Part shown: positions 8,038 to 17,157 of the stretch, piece after piece | How the letters are laid out: every line of letters starts with the position of its first letter | Numbering within the stretch: the first letter of the stretch is position 1 | Assembly: GCA_903867305.1 (NCBI GenBank) | Contig: CAIPQU010000063.1 | Span: forward strand, 1 to 47,719 | DNA: 47,719 bases | Source: an uncultured beta proteobacterium | GTDB taxonomy: Bacteria; Pseudomonadota; Gammaproteobacteria; Burkholderiales; Burkholderiaceae | Reading direction: 5' to 3' | Translations under genes and position numbers: made by a program | The notes under the pieces: model-generated | Told to the model about the DNA's origin: nothing | Seen by the model: the letters and a program-made list of their open reading frames with translations, nothing else | Databases searched by the model: none

Positions 8038-9093
8038 TTAAAACTTTGATCGCAATAGTAGAATTTGCGACTTAGCATCATCCGTCAAATACGCGCTTAA
8101 TACTGCCCAAGGTATAACTACCTCAGGTCTTCCTGCAGCATATGCAGCGACTTCGTAAGGGCTAAAAGTAAACGCTAGTCCCTCCTGATAAAAATCCCAT
8201 GTATCGATTCTTTCGATGGAAGGTCTAACTTCTTCTGCAGATTTCACCAGAATCATATCAGGGATGCTTTCTTGTAATCTTCGATACACCTCAAGAGCAA
8301 CTTGATTTTGCCATGCCCCCTGCAAAATATCACTCGGCATCACTTCACGACCTTTCGATAAACTCCAATGAGCATGACTCACAACAGAATTACCATGCGC
8401 CCCAAATCCATTGAAATAATAGATGGATTTTAAGCTCATAAGATCTAGACTACGATTTTCTAATTTCATCCACAAAAATGAGTCCATATCGTTTTCATTT
8501 AGTGCTGTGCGATTTATCAAACCCAATTTCTTGTATCGACTCACAATCCATTGATTCAACTGCTTAGCTTGTACTTGATCCTCCTCTAATAAACCTTCTA
8601 TGTCTATTTGTGAGTAGATCAGTTGATGTTGAACTTGTTTAACCCATTCGGGAACTGAATTAACTTGCGCCTTAGTCAGGCTGTAACGCCCCACAGAAAA
8701 AACTTTCCAATTCTGGCGCATCAAGCGAATCGGCAACTCTTGCAAGCGTCGCTCATATTCATATGTGGCGCATTGTGCAAATTGTTCCGATTGATAATGT
8801 CGGGATTTTGGATCATAACTTCTCAAACAAGCCTGTGGCCAATAATTGAGCCATTGTCTTTGACTATTAAGATACAGGACGCGATTAGATGGGGATAATT
8901 GACGATAATTCTCTTGATAAACCATTCCCATTGATTCATCTAAGGCTGAAATAGAATCATTGTTACAGATGAATCGATCTATTTCTCGAGTGGTATTAGT
9001 TGCCGTACAATCAAAACTAGCCGCCTGTAATTTCAGTGAAAAACAAGTGATTAGACATAATAGATATAAGTGTGGTGCAATAGGATTCATCAA
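8038..9093 (-). CDS. secreted protein with LprI-like N-terminal and DUF3298/RsiV-like C-terminal region
   Basis: A 351-residue exported protein. The signal peptide ends near LQAAS (residue 25). Residues 28-120 resemble the LprI/DUF1311 module: an early Cys pair (FDCTATNTTREIDRFIC), LDESMGMVYQENYRQL, and later cysteines around LNYWPQACLRSY and FAQCATYEYERR. The C-terminal part has FSPYEVAAYAAGRPEVVIPW, the typical end of DUF3298 (RsiV-like) domains, which in other proteins bind peptidoglycan fragments or lysozyme. A periplasmic role in binding lysozyme or cell-wall components is plausible but inferred. It shares a 64-base divergent upstream region with the second MFS gene. Confidence 0.7.
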   Translation of the reverse strand: MMNPIAPHLYLLCLITCFSLKLQAASFDCTATNTTREIDRFICNNDSISALDESMGMVYQENYRQLSPSNRVLYLNSQRQWLNYWPQACLRSYDPKSRHYQSEQFAQCATYEYERRLQELPIRLMRQNWKVFSVGRYSLTKAQVNSVPEWVKQVQHQLIYSQIDIEGLLEEDQVQAKQLNQWIVSRYKKLGLINRTALNENDMDSFLWMKLENRSLDLMSLKSIYYFNGFGAHGNSVVSHAHWSLSKGREVMPSDILQGAWQNQVALEVYRRLQESIPDMILVKSAEEVRPSIERIDTWDFYQEGLAFTFSPYEVAAYAAGRPEVVIPWAVLSAYLTDDAKSQILLLRSKF

Positions 9094-9157
9094 AAATTCT
9101 TAGAAGATTTTTCGTAAGACATAGAATACTGTGAATTTAATGTGAGCATGGGAAACT

Positions 9158-10447
9158 GTGCTAACCTTGAGTAATTACATTCCTATAAAATTCATGAGAC
9201 ATCAACCCGCTAGTCCGGATTTAATTGATTCTAGAACAGCTGCTCAGCGACTTTGTATTGCAGTTTTACTGATGACGATGGGAACCAGTTCCATGTACGC
9301 AGTCGCTGTGTTTTTACCCGCAGTGCAAGCTGAATTTGGTGTAAGTCGCTCAATAGTATCCCTGCCTTATACATTGATGATGGTCGGCTTAGGTTTAGGT
9401 AGCATCTTGATGGGAAAGGTTGCGGATCGTCTAGGTGTGTCGACAGCGCTGGTAATAGGAGCTCTATGCGTAGGTCTTGGCTACATCCTTTCCGGCGTCT
9501 CATCCAATATGGTGGTCTTTAGTATCTCCCACGGACTTTTACTCGGCTTTTTTGGTGCGTCTGCCATTTTTGCGCCACTGATGGCGGATACCTCCATGTG
9601 GTGGAATAAACATCGGGGTATCGCTGTTGGGATATGTTCTAGCGGAAACTATATAGCAGGAACTATTTGGCCTCCCCTTGTTCAATATGGTATCGATCAT
9701 TTTGGTTGGCGTACAACCTATATTGGTATGGGGGTTATTTGCGGTGGATCAATGTTTTTATTAGCACTGCTCATGCGTCAACGTCCTCCTTTGAGCCTAC
9801 CTCAAACATCTACTACAGAAAAAATGATGAATCGTAACCAACCTTTTGGTTTATCGATGAATGTTGCACAAAGTCTTTTATGTATTGCTGGAGTTGGTTG
9901 CTGCGTTGCGATGGCTATGCCACAAGTGCATATCGTTGCCTATTGTAGCGATCTAGGCTTTAACCCTGCTAGAGGTGCAGAGATGTTGTCTGTCATGTTA
10001 GCCTTTGGTGTGGTAAGCCGTTTACTATCAGGTTTTGTTTGCGATCGGATTGGTGGCCTAAAAACTCTCTTATTAGGGTCCTTGTTGCAAGCAGTCGCAC
10101 TCTTTTTATTCCTGTCATTTAATAGCTTAGTTTCACTCTATGTCATCGCTGCCTTATTTGGACTTTTCCAAGGAGGCATTATTCCTTCCTATGCCATTAT
10201 TGTGAGAGAGTACTTTCCCATTAATGAGCTCAGTAAACGCGTTGGACTTTGTATTATGGCTACCATGCTTGGTATGGCATTGGGTGGATGGCTCTCTGGT
10301 AAAGTCTTCGATCTGACAGGGTCATATCATGCTGCCTTCATTAATGGTATGGCATGGAATGCCCTGAATGTATCGATTGTGCTCTATTTGTTGTGGAGAT
10401 TAAAAAATCCATCTTCACCAACGCAACCATTGGCGATGTCATCCTAA
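9158..10447 (+). CDS. MFS transporter
   Basis: A 429-residue major facilitator of the inner membrane with twelve predicted helices and the MFS loop motif GKVADRLGVSTAL between helices 2 and 3. It is only distantly like the MFS encoded at 6806-8035. No substrate-defining motif is recognised; monocarboxylate-type MFS members have a similar N-terminus. Start choice is uncertain: GTG 9158 opens the frame after a GGGA, TTG 9167 is possible, and the first ATG is at 9194 but has no clear Shine-Dalgarno. The stop lies 11 bases from that of the convergent small membrane-protein gene. Confidence 0.83.
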   Translation: MLTLSNYIPIKFMRHQPASPDLIDSRTAAQRLCIAVLLMTMGTSSMYAVAVFLPAVQAEFGVSRSIVSLPYTLMMVGLGLGSILMGKVADRLGVSTALVIGALCVGLGYILSGVSSNMVVFSISHGLLLGFFGASAIFAPLMADTSMWWNKHRGIAVGICSSGNYIAGTIWPPLVQYGIDHFGWRTTYIGMGVICGGSMFLLALLMRQRPPLSLPQTSTTEKMMNRNQPFGLSMNVAQSLLCIAGVGCCVAMAMPQVHIVAYCSDLGFNPARGAEMLSVMLAFGVVSRLLSGFVCDRIGGLKTLLLGSLLQAVALFLFLSFNSLVSLYVIAALFGLFQGGIIPSYAIIVREYFPINELSKRVGLCIMATMLGMALGGWLSGKVFDLTGSYHAAFINGMAWNALNVSIVLYLLWRLKNPSSPTQPLAMSS

Positions 10448-10458
10448 AGATCAAGCCA

Positions 10459-10755
10459 TTACTCGAACAGTTGAACCAACGAATGAGTTTTAAACTCCTG
10501 TAAGACAATACTATCCATACTGAGCCATTTCCAAAAGAAATACATCAACAATAAAGATACAAAAAAAATCATCCAATCCCTTCGGGAACTCACTTTACTT
10601 TGTTGACGTAAAGCTCTCTCATGAGATCTTGCTTGTTGAATAAATAATCTCCGACGTAGGCGATGATTTTTAAGTTTTGATTCGGTTAAATGCAGTTGCG
10701 ATAAATCTGGCTCAATTTTATCGAGTTTGACGTAAGATGGATTGACCCTTTTCAT
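10459..10755 (-). CDS. hypothetical small protein with one membrane segment
   Basis: A 98-residue protein not assigned to a family. The first 60 residues are strongly basic and probably helical (LKNHRLRRRLFIQQARSHER), followed by one hydrophobic segment (about residues 61-80) and a short tail. This suggests an N-in single-pass membrane protein. It converges on the MFS gene. Coding status rests on the uninterrupted frame, the sensible amphipathic composition and the absence of a better frame on either strand. Confidence 0.55.
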   Translation of the reverse strand: MKRVNPSYVKLDKIEPDLSQLHLTESKLKNHRLRRRLFIQQARSHERALRQQSKVSSRRDWMIFFVSLLLMYFFWKWLSMDSIVLQEFKTHSLVQLFE

Positions 10756-10908
10756 ATATTCCCTAAATCCTGTTCATGATGAGTTGGAATATAGCTCTTT
10801 GATGCGGCAATAGCTGTCAGTTCATTCGGATTTTTTTGAAGGATGAGTGTTTATTGCTCAACTTAGGGGCCCGGCCTGATGCAATGGCATTCCTGCACAT
10901 CAAAAGAA

Positions 10909-10936
10909 ATAGGGTCTAGCTTTCACTAGACCCTAT
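10909..10936 (-). terminator. Rho-independent terminator of tRNA-Arg
   Basis: A perfect 11-base inverted repeat (ATAGGGTCTAG, 10909-10919; CTAGACCCTAT, 10926-10936) with a 6-base loop. Read on the minus strand it lies 7 bases past the tRNA 3' end and is followed by a T-rich tract (TTTCTTTTG). This fits termination of the tRNA transcript. Confidence 0.8.
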
Positions 10937-10943
10937 ATAATTG

Positions 10944-11020
10944 TGGTGCGGCTGGCAGGAATTGAACCCACGACCCCTTGGTTCGTAGCCAAGTACTCTA
11001 TCCAGCTGAGCTACAGCCGC
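10944..11020 (-). tRNA. tRNA-Arg (anticodon ACG)
   Basis: A 77-base cloverleaf on the minus strand with the CCA end encoded. The acceptor stem pairs GCGGCTG with CAGCCGC, the D arm has AGCTCAGCTGGATAGAG, and the T arm has GTGGGTTCAATTC. The anticodon stem CTTGG/CCAAG encloses the loop CTACGAA, giving anticodon ACG, which is edited to ICG by TadA in bacteria and reads CGU, CGC and CGA. The 5' end is only 13 bases from the greB start codon on the other strand. Confidence 0.96.
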
Positions 11021-11033
11021 ACAGCAAAACATT

Positions 11034-11531
11034 ATGCCACAAATTGACACTAAAAACTACATTACTCCTATCGGCCACCAAAGATTAAAGGATGAATTGT
11101 TGCATCTTTTAGACATTGAGCGACCTGAAGTCGTCAAAATCGTCCACTGGGCGGCCAGTAACGGGGATCGCTCTGAAAATGGTGACTATATTTATGGGAA
11201 AAAAAGATTACGTGAAATTGATCGTCGAATCCGTTTTCTCAATAAAAGGCTTGAATTTGCTGAAGTTGTGGATCCCGCAACACGGGAAAGTACCGATCAG
11301 ATATTTTTTGGCGCAACAGTGACCTATCTAAATGGTCAAGGTGAGGAGAAAAACCTCCGAATTGTGGGGGTAGATGAAATCGGCCTAGATAATGGCAATG
11401 TCAGTTGGATCTCGCCCATTGCAAAAGCGATGATTAAAAAAAGAATTGGTGATGAGATTGAGCTCCAAACACCCAATGGTGTAGAAATTCTAGAAGTGAT
11501 TGACGTGGAATATAAAGCGATCGATTACTAA
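11034..11531 (+). CDS. greB: transcription elongation factor GreB
   Basis: A 165-residue Gre factor that rescues backtracked RNA polymerase by stimulating cleavage of the nascent RNA. The N-terminal coiled coil contains the tip sequence AASNGDRSENGDY with the acidic residues that position Mg2+ in the secondary channel. The block KKRLREIDRRIRFLNKRLE distinguishes GreB from GreA. The C-terminal FKBP-like domain ends IDVEYKAIDY. No Shine-Dalgarno is visible before ATG 11034, and the divergent tRNA-Arg begins 13 bases upstream, so promoter elements must lie within or beyond the tRNA gene. The stop codon directly abuts that of spoT on the other strand. Confidence 0.95.
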   Translation: MPQIDTKNYITPIGHQRLKDELLHLLDIERPEVVKIVHWAASNGDRSENGDYIYGKKRLREIDRRIRFLNKRLEFAEVVDPATRESTDQIFFGATVTYLNGQGEEKNLRIVGVDEIGLDNGNVSWISPIAKAMIKKRIGDEIELQTPNGVEILEVIDVEYKAIDY

Positions 11532-13859
11532 TTACTGATGTATTTTTGTCCGAGTCACACGGACAACGTCCTGATTGGATCGTAAGCTTCGAATTACTTT
11601 CGCTAGATGATCCCGATCATAAACTTGAACCCCAAACCGAATCGAGGCTGCAAGTTCTGCTGATGCGTCATCCATACCAACGTGCGTAATATTTGCATCT
11701 GAAGAAGTAATGCTACTAGCCACCTTCGCTAAAACACCTTTAGAGTTTTTGACATCTACGCGAAGCGGTATTTCAAAGACCCGATGAATGTTTTCTGCCC
11801 AATTCACCTCAATCCAGTTTTCTGGATCTTTATGATGAATTCGTTGAACATGGGCGCAGTCTTCAATATGAATCTGCAAACCTTCACCCTTGCCTAAATA
11901 ACCGATAATCAAATCCCCTGGAATCGGGTGGCAACAACTAGAGTAAATGACAGACATTCCTTCAGATCCATCGACCATTAATACTTGTCGTGAAGCCTTT
12001 AAATGAGTATCTTTTTCTGAATTTGATTGCCATTCTTGATGATCAAAACGTAATTGTTCATGGCCACCTTTCTCTTTAATAAAGAGCTCGATTCTTTTTG
12101 CTAATACCGCAGCGGATCTTCTTCCAAGGGCGATATCCGTCATGATTTCTTGACGTGATTTTGAGCCAGTCCAGTGATAGACTCGCTCCCAAATATCATC
12201 TGCTAACAACGCAACATCAACTTGATTTTGACGCAGTGCTTGTAATAAAAGTCTTTCACCTAATTGCAAGGATTCACTTAATCCCCTCGTTTTTAATGCG
12301 TGACGTATCGCAGCTCTTGCACGACCTGTCCGAATAAAAGTCAACCATGTGGGATTCGGATTCGAGAAGGGCGCGGTAATAATTTCAACAATATCGCCAT
12401 TTTTAATTTCTGTCCGAAGTGGTAATTGATTACCGTTAATCTTGACCGCAACACAGCTATTCCCTAAATCACTATGAACCGAATACGCAAAGTCTAAAGC
12501 AGTTGCTCCGCGCGGTAAGGCTCGTATATGCCCTTTCGGAGTAAAAACATAGACGGAGTCTGGAAATAAATCGATTTTGACATGCTCTAAAAATTCTTGT
12601 GGATCATGGCTAGCATCTTCCAAATCAACCAATGACTGTAACCATTGATGAGCACGTTTTTGTACTTCGGTCATTTCTTCTTTACCATCTTTGTAGACCC
12701 AATGAGCAGCAACTCCAGCATCGGCAACCTGATTCATCAAGACGGTACGGATTTGAAACTCAACGGGCATCCCAACAGGACCAACCATTGTCGTGTGTAA
12801 GGATTGATAACCGTTGAGCTTAGGAATCGCTATATAGTCTTTAAACTTGCCAGGCATGGGTTTGTACATGGAATGTAAAACCCCCAAGGCTCGGTAACAC
12901 TCATCGTTCGTCCTGACTAAAATTCGAAATCCGTAGACATCCAAGACCTCATTAAAACTCAAATGCTTGGTACGCATCTTGTTATAAATACTAGCCAAGC
13001 TTTTTTCACGGCCTCGAATATCAATCTCTAAATTGACATTGACAAAGGCGCGCCGAACATCATCAAGAATTTTTTGAACAATCTCTTTGCGATTACCGCG
13101 GACCTTTTTCACAGAATGATCCAATGCGCGATAACGCATTGGCCACGTATTTTTGAAACTCAAATCCTCTAACTCTCGATAGATCATGTTCAGACCTAAA
13201 CGATGCGCAATCGGCGCATAAATCTCACTTGTTTCTATCGCAATTCTTCGACGTTTATCTTCCCTTACACCATCAAGAGTTCGCATATTATGAGTTCGGT
13301 CTGCAAGTTTGACGAGAATCACACGAATGTCTTTAGCCATTGCCATAAACATCTTACGAAAACTCTCTGCTTGCGCTTGGGCATGACTTTGGAACTCTAA
13401 CTTATCAAGCTTCGTCAAGCCATCAACTAACTCTCCAACTTTGGGTCCAAAGGTCTCAATCAACTCGGCATGCGAATGTCCGGTATCTTCAATAACATCA
13501 TGTAATAAGGCGGACATAATCGAATTGACATCTAAACGCCAATCTGCGCATAACTCAGCGACAGCCAAAGGATGGGTGATATACGGTTCACCACTTTGAC
13601 GATACTGCCCTAAATGAGCCTCATCAGCAAACTGAAAAGCTTTACGAACTAATTTGATTTCTGCAGGCTTTAGATAAGATAGTTTTTCTGTCAGTTTAGC
13701 AAGGCTAACTACCTGCTGCTTTGGGGGGGAAGATGGTGCCGAAGTAGGCCCAAATAAATGCCTGCTGGATTTTTCCAACATGGCAGCAATAATAGCCTTC
13801 GCATCAGGCACTTGCGTCAAGACATCACTGCTAGAAGTCGATGGTGAACGTGCCACCAT
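11532..13859 (-). CDS. spoT: bifunctional (p)ppGpp synthetase/hydrolase SpoT (RelA/SpoT family)
   Basis: A 775-residue long RSH enzyme making and degrading the alarmone (p)ppGpp. The Ser/Pro-rich first 45 residues precede the hydrolase domain, which keeps its metal-binding residues (H96 in ITHPLAV and H120-D121 in LLHDVIEDT), so hydrolysis should be active. The synthetase domain carries GKFKDYIAIPKLNGYQSLHT, a bifunctional-type basic FKD motif. Then follow a TGS domain (about 430-495), a Cys-containing conserved region (SSCCHPIPGDLIIGY) and an ACT domain (about 700-775). It lies 8 bases downstream of rpoZ, the classic gmk-rpoZ-spoT order, with an AAGGTAAC Shine-Dalgarno before the start. Confidence 0.95.
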   Translation of the reverse strand: MVARSPSTSSSDVLTQVPDAKAIIAAMLEKSSRHLFGPTSAPSSPPKQQVVSLAKLTEKLSYLKPAEIKLVRKAFQFADEAHLGQYRQSGEPYITHPLAVAELCADWRLDVNSIMSALLHDVIEDTGHSHAELIETFGPKVGELVDGLTKLDKLEFQSHAQAQAESFRKMFMAMAKDIRVILVKLADRTHNMRTLDGVREDKRRRIAIETSEIYAPIAHRLGLNMIYRELEDLSFKNTWPMRYRALDHSVKKVRGNRKEIVQKILDDVRRAFVNVNLEIDIRGREKSLASIYNKMRTKHLSFNEVLDVYGFRILVRTNDECYRALGVLHSMYKPMPGKFKDYIAIPKLNGYQSLHTTMVGPVGMPVEFQIRTVLMNQVADAGVAAHWVYKDGKEEMTEVQKRAHQWLQSLVDLEDASHDPQEFLEHVKIDLFPDSVYVFTPKGHIRALPRGATALDFAYSVHSDLGNSCVAVKINGNQLPLRTEIKNGDIVEIITAPFSNPNPTWLTFIRTGRARAAIRHALKTRGLSESLQLGERLLLQALRQNQVDVALLADDIWERVYHWTGSKSRQEIMTDIALGRRSAAVLAKRIELFIKEKGGHEQLRFDHQEWQSNSEKDTHLKASRQVLMVDGSEGMSVIYSSCCHPIPGDLIIGYLGKGEGLQIHIEDCAHVQRIHHKDPENWIEVNWAENIHRVFEIPLRVDVKNSKGVLAKVASSITSSDANITHVGMDDASAELAASIRFGVQVYDRDHLAKVIRSLRSNQDVVRVTRTKIHQ

Positions 13860-13867
13860 AAGTTACC

Positions 13868-14071
13868 TTACAAAGGTACTTTAGTTAACATATCCCGGTC
13901 TGTCATTCCTGCAGCAATTTCGCGTAACGCGGTAACTGTAGGCTTGTCTTTAGACTCGACACGAGGAGTATGTCCCTGGACCAATTGACGAGCACGATAC
14001 GTCGCAGCTAATACCATCTCGAAACGGTTCGGAATAGTTTTTAAACAATCTTCAACGGTGATACGGGCCAT
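13868..14071 (-). CDS. rpoZ: RNA polymerase omega subunit
   Basis: A 67-residue RpoZ that binds the beta-prime subunit and helps assemble RNA polymerase; it also forms part of a ppGpp site. [10 protein letters not shown], followed by [16 protein letters not shown], is diagnostic. The frame is open five codons further upstream (MKVKT), but MARITVEDC is the family start, so 14071 is chosen. It lies between gmk and spoT on the minus strand, consistent with one stringent-response operon. Confidence 0.95.
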   Translation of the reverse strand: MARITVEDCLKTIPNRFEMVLAATYRARQLVQGHTPRVESKDKPTVTALREIAAGMTDRDMLTKVPL

Positions 14072-14146
14072 GGTTTTTACTTTCAATTGATGACGGATTG
14101 CAAGAATGCAAACTCTAATTAACTCTATTCTAACTCAAATTGGGAC

Positions 14147-14773
14147 TTATTTTGGAGGATTGGTCAAATTATCGACTAATTGCGTATAACGAGCTAACTG
14201 TGGGAGGGTTCTTAAGCGACTTGCTGAGATGATTTGGCGTAGCTCAAACAGGGCCGCTTGGAATAAATCATTAATCACTAAATAATTTGCTTCTGATAAA
14301 TGAGAAAGTTCTTCATGAGCTGCTGCAATACGTTTTTGTATCGTCTGTTCATCATCTTGAGCCCGATGACGCAACCGATCCTCTAGAACGCTAATCGATG
14401 GTGGCAAAATAAAGATCCAAAGCGCTTGAGGAACGATAGCCTGAATTTGTCGAGCCCCTTGCCAGTCTATTTCTAGAATCACATCTTTACCAGCCTGCAT
14501 TTTTTCTAAAATCCAGGATTGTGAGGTTCCATAATAATTACCGTGAACATGAGCCCACTCTAGAAAATCATTCTGCTCTTTACGCTGTAAAAACTCAGTC
14601 TCTGAAATAAAATGGTAGTTGATACCCTCCACCTCCCCAGGCCGAGGTTGCCTGGTCGTAAAAGAAACGGACAAAGAAAGTGTCGGATCGGTTTCAAGCA
14701 AGGCTCTAACCAAGGATGATTTTCCAGCTCCTGAAGGAGCAACAACCAAAATCATACTGCCGTTATACATCAT
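14147..14773 (-). CDS. gmk: guanylate kinase
   Basis: A 208-residue enzyme phosphorylating GMP to GDP with ATP. The P-loop APSGAGKSSL lies at about residues 12-21, and the GMP-binding region includes SVSFTTRQPRPGEVEGINYHF and the later EIDWQGARQI. Length matches bacterial Gmk. The N-terminus has alternative Met codons at residues 1, 2 and 7; 14773 is kept because AAAGGAT lies at a suitable distance. It is preceded by yicC (32 bases) and followed by rpoZ and spoT. Confidence 0.95.
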   Translation of the reverse strand: MMYNGSMILVVAPSGAGKSSLVRALLETDPTLSLSVSFTTRQPRPGEVEGINYHFISETEFLQRKEQNDFLEWAHVHGNYYGTSQSWILEKMQAGKDVILEIDWQGARQIQAIVPQALWIFILPPSISVLEDRLRHRAQDDEQTIQKRIAAAHEELSHLSEANYLVINDLFQAALFELRQIISASRLRTLPQLARYTQLVDNLTNPPK

Positions 14774-14805
14774 TCTTTTGATCCTTTTTAATCCTTTTAC
14801 AACGA

Positions 14806-15750
14806 TTATTCTAAGTTTTGTACTTGTTCACGGATTTGCTCAACTAAAAGCTTAAGCTCCATGGACGCATCACTAGTTTCTTGTGAAACTGATTTTGCAC
14901 CTAAGGTGTTGCTTTCACGTTGTAATTCTTGCATTAAAAAATCGAGCCGCTTACCTACAGGCCCTCCCTTATCAAGAGCCGTTCTAACCGCTTGAAAATG
15001 TGTCTTCAGCCTAGCAATTTCCTCCGCTACATCAATCCTCACGCCATACATCACTACTTCTTGTTTAATTCGCTCAACGACTTCTTCTTTAGAAATGTTT
15101 CTTCCCTGCTGATCCACACCATTTAAAACCGTCAGCAACTTTTCAATCAGTTTATCTTGATATGACTGAATAATCGTGGGTAACTTTGACTCGATCACAA
15201 CGACAATCGCTTCCATCTTTTTAATACAGTGCAAAATAACCTGCTTTAAAGCTTCACCCTCTGTTTGGCGACTCTGAAGCAAAGAATCCAATGCATGCTC
15301 CAAGGCTTGTAAGACAACTTCTTGCAATTGCTCAGCGGCAATTTCTTCTTGACGAATCACGCCAGGCCAGATTAAAACATCCTTGACGCTCATCTCTTGT
15401 GCTGCGGGAAAATGTTGTTTCACCATTGCCTGATAAGACTTCAATTCTTGAATTGCTGGCAAATGAAACTTTTGCGAAACTTGCCCATCGGACAAATTAC
15501 CCGTTGGGTCTTCATTACCAATATCTCTTTGAATATGTATGCGACACTCAATCTTGCCCCGACTAACGCGCTTGGACATCACATCTCTAATTTGCGCTTC
15601 AGCCATCTTCGTTTCATCTGGGCTTTTAAAGATCAAATCCAAAAAACGAGAGTTAATCGACCTTAATTCTAAATAAATTAAAGCGATGGTTTGTTCGTTC
15701 ACTATAAGGGCCTGACGACTTGCCCCAAATCCCGTCATGCTATATATCAT
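14806..15750 (-). CDS. yicC: YicC family endoribonuclease
   Basis: A 314-residue YicC-like protein. E. coli YicC is an endoribonuclease implicated in decay of the small RNA RyhB. The N-terminus MIYSMTGFG is the family start, so 15750 is chosen; the frame is open for another 32 codons upstream, but that region is the divergent promoter area and overlaps the rph leader. The C-terminal DUF1732 block is present (GGPVGKRLDFLMQELQRESN, KLLVEQIREQVQNLE). It is first in the gmk-rpoZ-spoT gene string. Confidence 0.92.
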   Translation of the reverse strand: MIYSMTGFGASRQALIVNEQTIALIYLELRSINSRFLDLIFKSPDETKMAEAQIRDVMSKRVSRGKIECRIHIQRDIGNEDPTGNLSDGQVSQKFHLPAIQELKSYQAMVKQHFPAAQEMSVKDVLIWPGVIRQEEIAAEQLQEVVLQALEHALDSLLQSRQTEGEALKQVILHCIKKMEAIVVVIESKLPTIIQSYQDKLIEKLLTVLNGVDQQGRNISKEEVVERIKQEVVMYGVRIDVAEEIARLKTHFQAVRTALDKGGPVGKRLDFLMQELQRESNTLGAKSVSQETSDASMELKLLVEQIREQVQNLE

Positions 15751-15832
15751 GATTGCATTGTAAAGTGTTGGTATGCTTTTGCCAAAAAAAAGGCAAAATA
15801 GAGCCAATTCATCAGAAAGGTTTTTCGATACT

Positions 15833-16561
15833 ATGCAAAATTCCATCCGTCCAAGCCAACGTCAGGCATCTCAATTAAGAGAAATTAAAATTACACGCCG
15901 CTTTACCAAACATGCGGAAGGGTCAGTATTGATTGCTTTTGGTGATACTCAGGTACTTTGTAATGCCAGTATCTTGGAGAAAGTCCCCCCTCACCAAAGA
16001 GGAAGCGGTGAAGGATGGGTTACAGCAGAGTATGGGATGCTGCCACGTTCAACCCATACGAGAAGTGATCGGGAAGCAGCAAAAGGGAAACAATCAGGTC
16101 GCACCCAAGAAATTCAACGTTTAATTGGTCGGTCTTTACGCAGTATTTTTGACCTAAAATTGCTTGGAGAAAGAACGATTCATCTTGATTGTGACGTAAT
16201 CCAAGCAGATGGTGGTACCAGAACCGCTGCAATTACTGGGGCATTTATTGCTGCAAGAGATGCTATTAATACCCTCTTGGCTTCAGGCGCCCTCACTCAA
16301 GACCCGATTATTGATCATGTCGCGGCTGTATCTGTTGGTATTTATCAAGGCATCCCCGTGACGGACCTTGATTATGCAGAGGACTCTTCCTGTGATACCG
16401 ATATGAATATCGTGATGACGGGTAAAGGTGGCATTGTAGAGGTTCAAGGAACAGCAGAAGGCGCCAGTTTTAGCCGTGAAGAACTCATGCAACTCCTTAA
16501 TCTTGGTCAAGCAGCCATCCAAGAACTTGTGACTTTACAAAAAGAATCTTTAAGCTCATGA
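15833..16561 (+). CDS. rph: ribonuclease PH
   Basis: A 242-residue phosphorolytic 3'-5' exoribonuclease that trims tRNA precursors. The family blocks [38 protein letters not shown] and [18 protein letters not shown] are all present. ATG 15833 is chosen over an upstream in-frame start at 15773 because it matches the family N-terminus ([15 protein letters not shown]) and follows AGAAAGG by about 12 bases. The stop overlaps the rdgB start (ATGA), so the two are translationally coupled. Confidence 0.94.
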   Translation: MQNSIRPSQRQASQLREIKITRRFTKHAEGSVLIAFGDTQVLCNASILEKVPPHQRGSGEGWVTAEYGMLPRSTHTRSDREAAKGKQSGRTQEIQRLIGRSLRSIFDLKLLGERTIHLDCDVIQADGGTRTAAITGAFIAARDAINTLLASGALTQDPIIDHVAAVSVGIYQGIPVTDLDYAEDSSCDTDMNIVMTGKGGIVEVQGTAEGASFSREELMQLLNLGQAAIQELVTLQKESLSS

Positions 16562-17157
16562 AGCATCGATTTTCCAAAGTTGTTCTAGCTTCTAATAATG
16601 CTGGTAAATTAGCTGAGTTTAGGGCTTTATTGCACCCCCTTGAGATTGAAGTGATTGCCCAACAAGATCTTCAAATACCAGCGGCAGACGAGCCTTTTGA
16701 CACCTTTATTGAAAACGCCTTAGCGAAAGCGCGACAAGCAAGTTTACTCAGCGGCCTTCCAAGTCTTGCGGATGATTCTGGGGTCTGTGTTGAGGCATTA
16801 AATGGCGCACCCGGAATACATTCGGCCAGATTTTCTGGGAAAGATGCCACAGATGAGAAAAATAATGCATATTTACTCCAAATGTTAAAAAATGAGCCGA
16901 ATCGAGCTGCTAAATATGTTTGCGCACTGGTTTTGGTAAACCATCCAAAAGATCCTGAGCCGATCATTGCTCAAGCGAGTTGGTATGGTCAAATCATCGA
17001 TCTTCCAAAAGGTTCTTATGGCTTTGGTTACGACCCTTACTTTTACTTACCTAAACTAGGTAAAACAGCTGCGGAAATAGAGCCTAGCCTAAAAAACAAA
17101 ATGAGTCACCGAGCTCTAGCAATGCAAGAACTTCTACAAAAAATATCCCATGAGTAA
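16558..17157 (+). CDS. rdgB: XTP/dITP diphosphatase (RdgB/HAM1)
   Basis: A 199-residue house-cleaning pyrophosphatase that hydrolyses XTP, dITP and ITP to the monophosphates. The N-terminal [17 protein letters not shown], then [28 protein letters not shown] and [11 protein letters not shown], are the conserved blocks, with the substrate-binding Asn/Lys in the first and the catalytic Asp in ADDSG. It overlaps rph by 4 bases and hemW by 8 bases within an operon. Confidence 0.95.
   Translation: MKHRFSKVVLASNNAGKLAEFRALLHPLEIEVIAQQDLQIPAADEPFDTFIENALAKARQASLLSGLPSLADDSGVCVEALNGAPGIHSARFSGKDATDEKNNAYLLQMLKNEPNRAAKYVCALVLVNHPKDPEPIIAQASWYGQIIDLPKGSYGFGYDPYFYLPKLGKTAAEIEPSLKNKMSHRALAMQELLQKISHE

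Noticed and set aside
15751..15846. N-terminal extension of YicC by 32 codons
   Set aside because: The family begins at MIYSMTGFG; the extra codons cover the divergent promoter region and the rph start.
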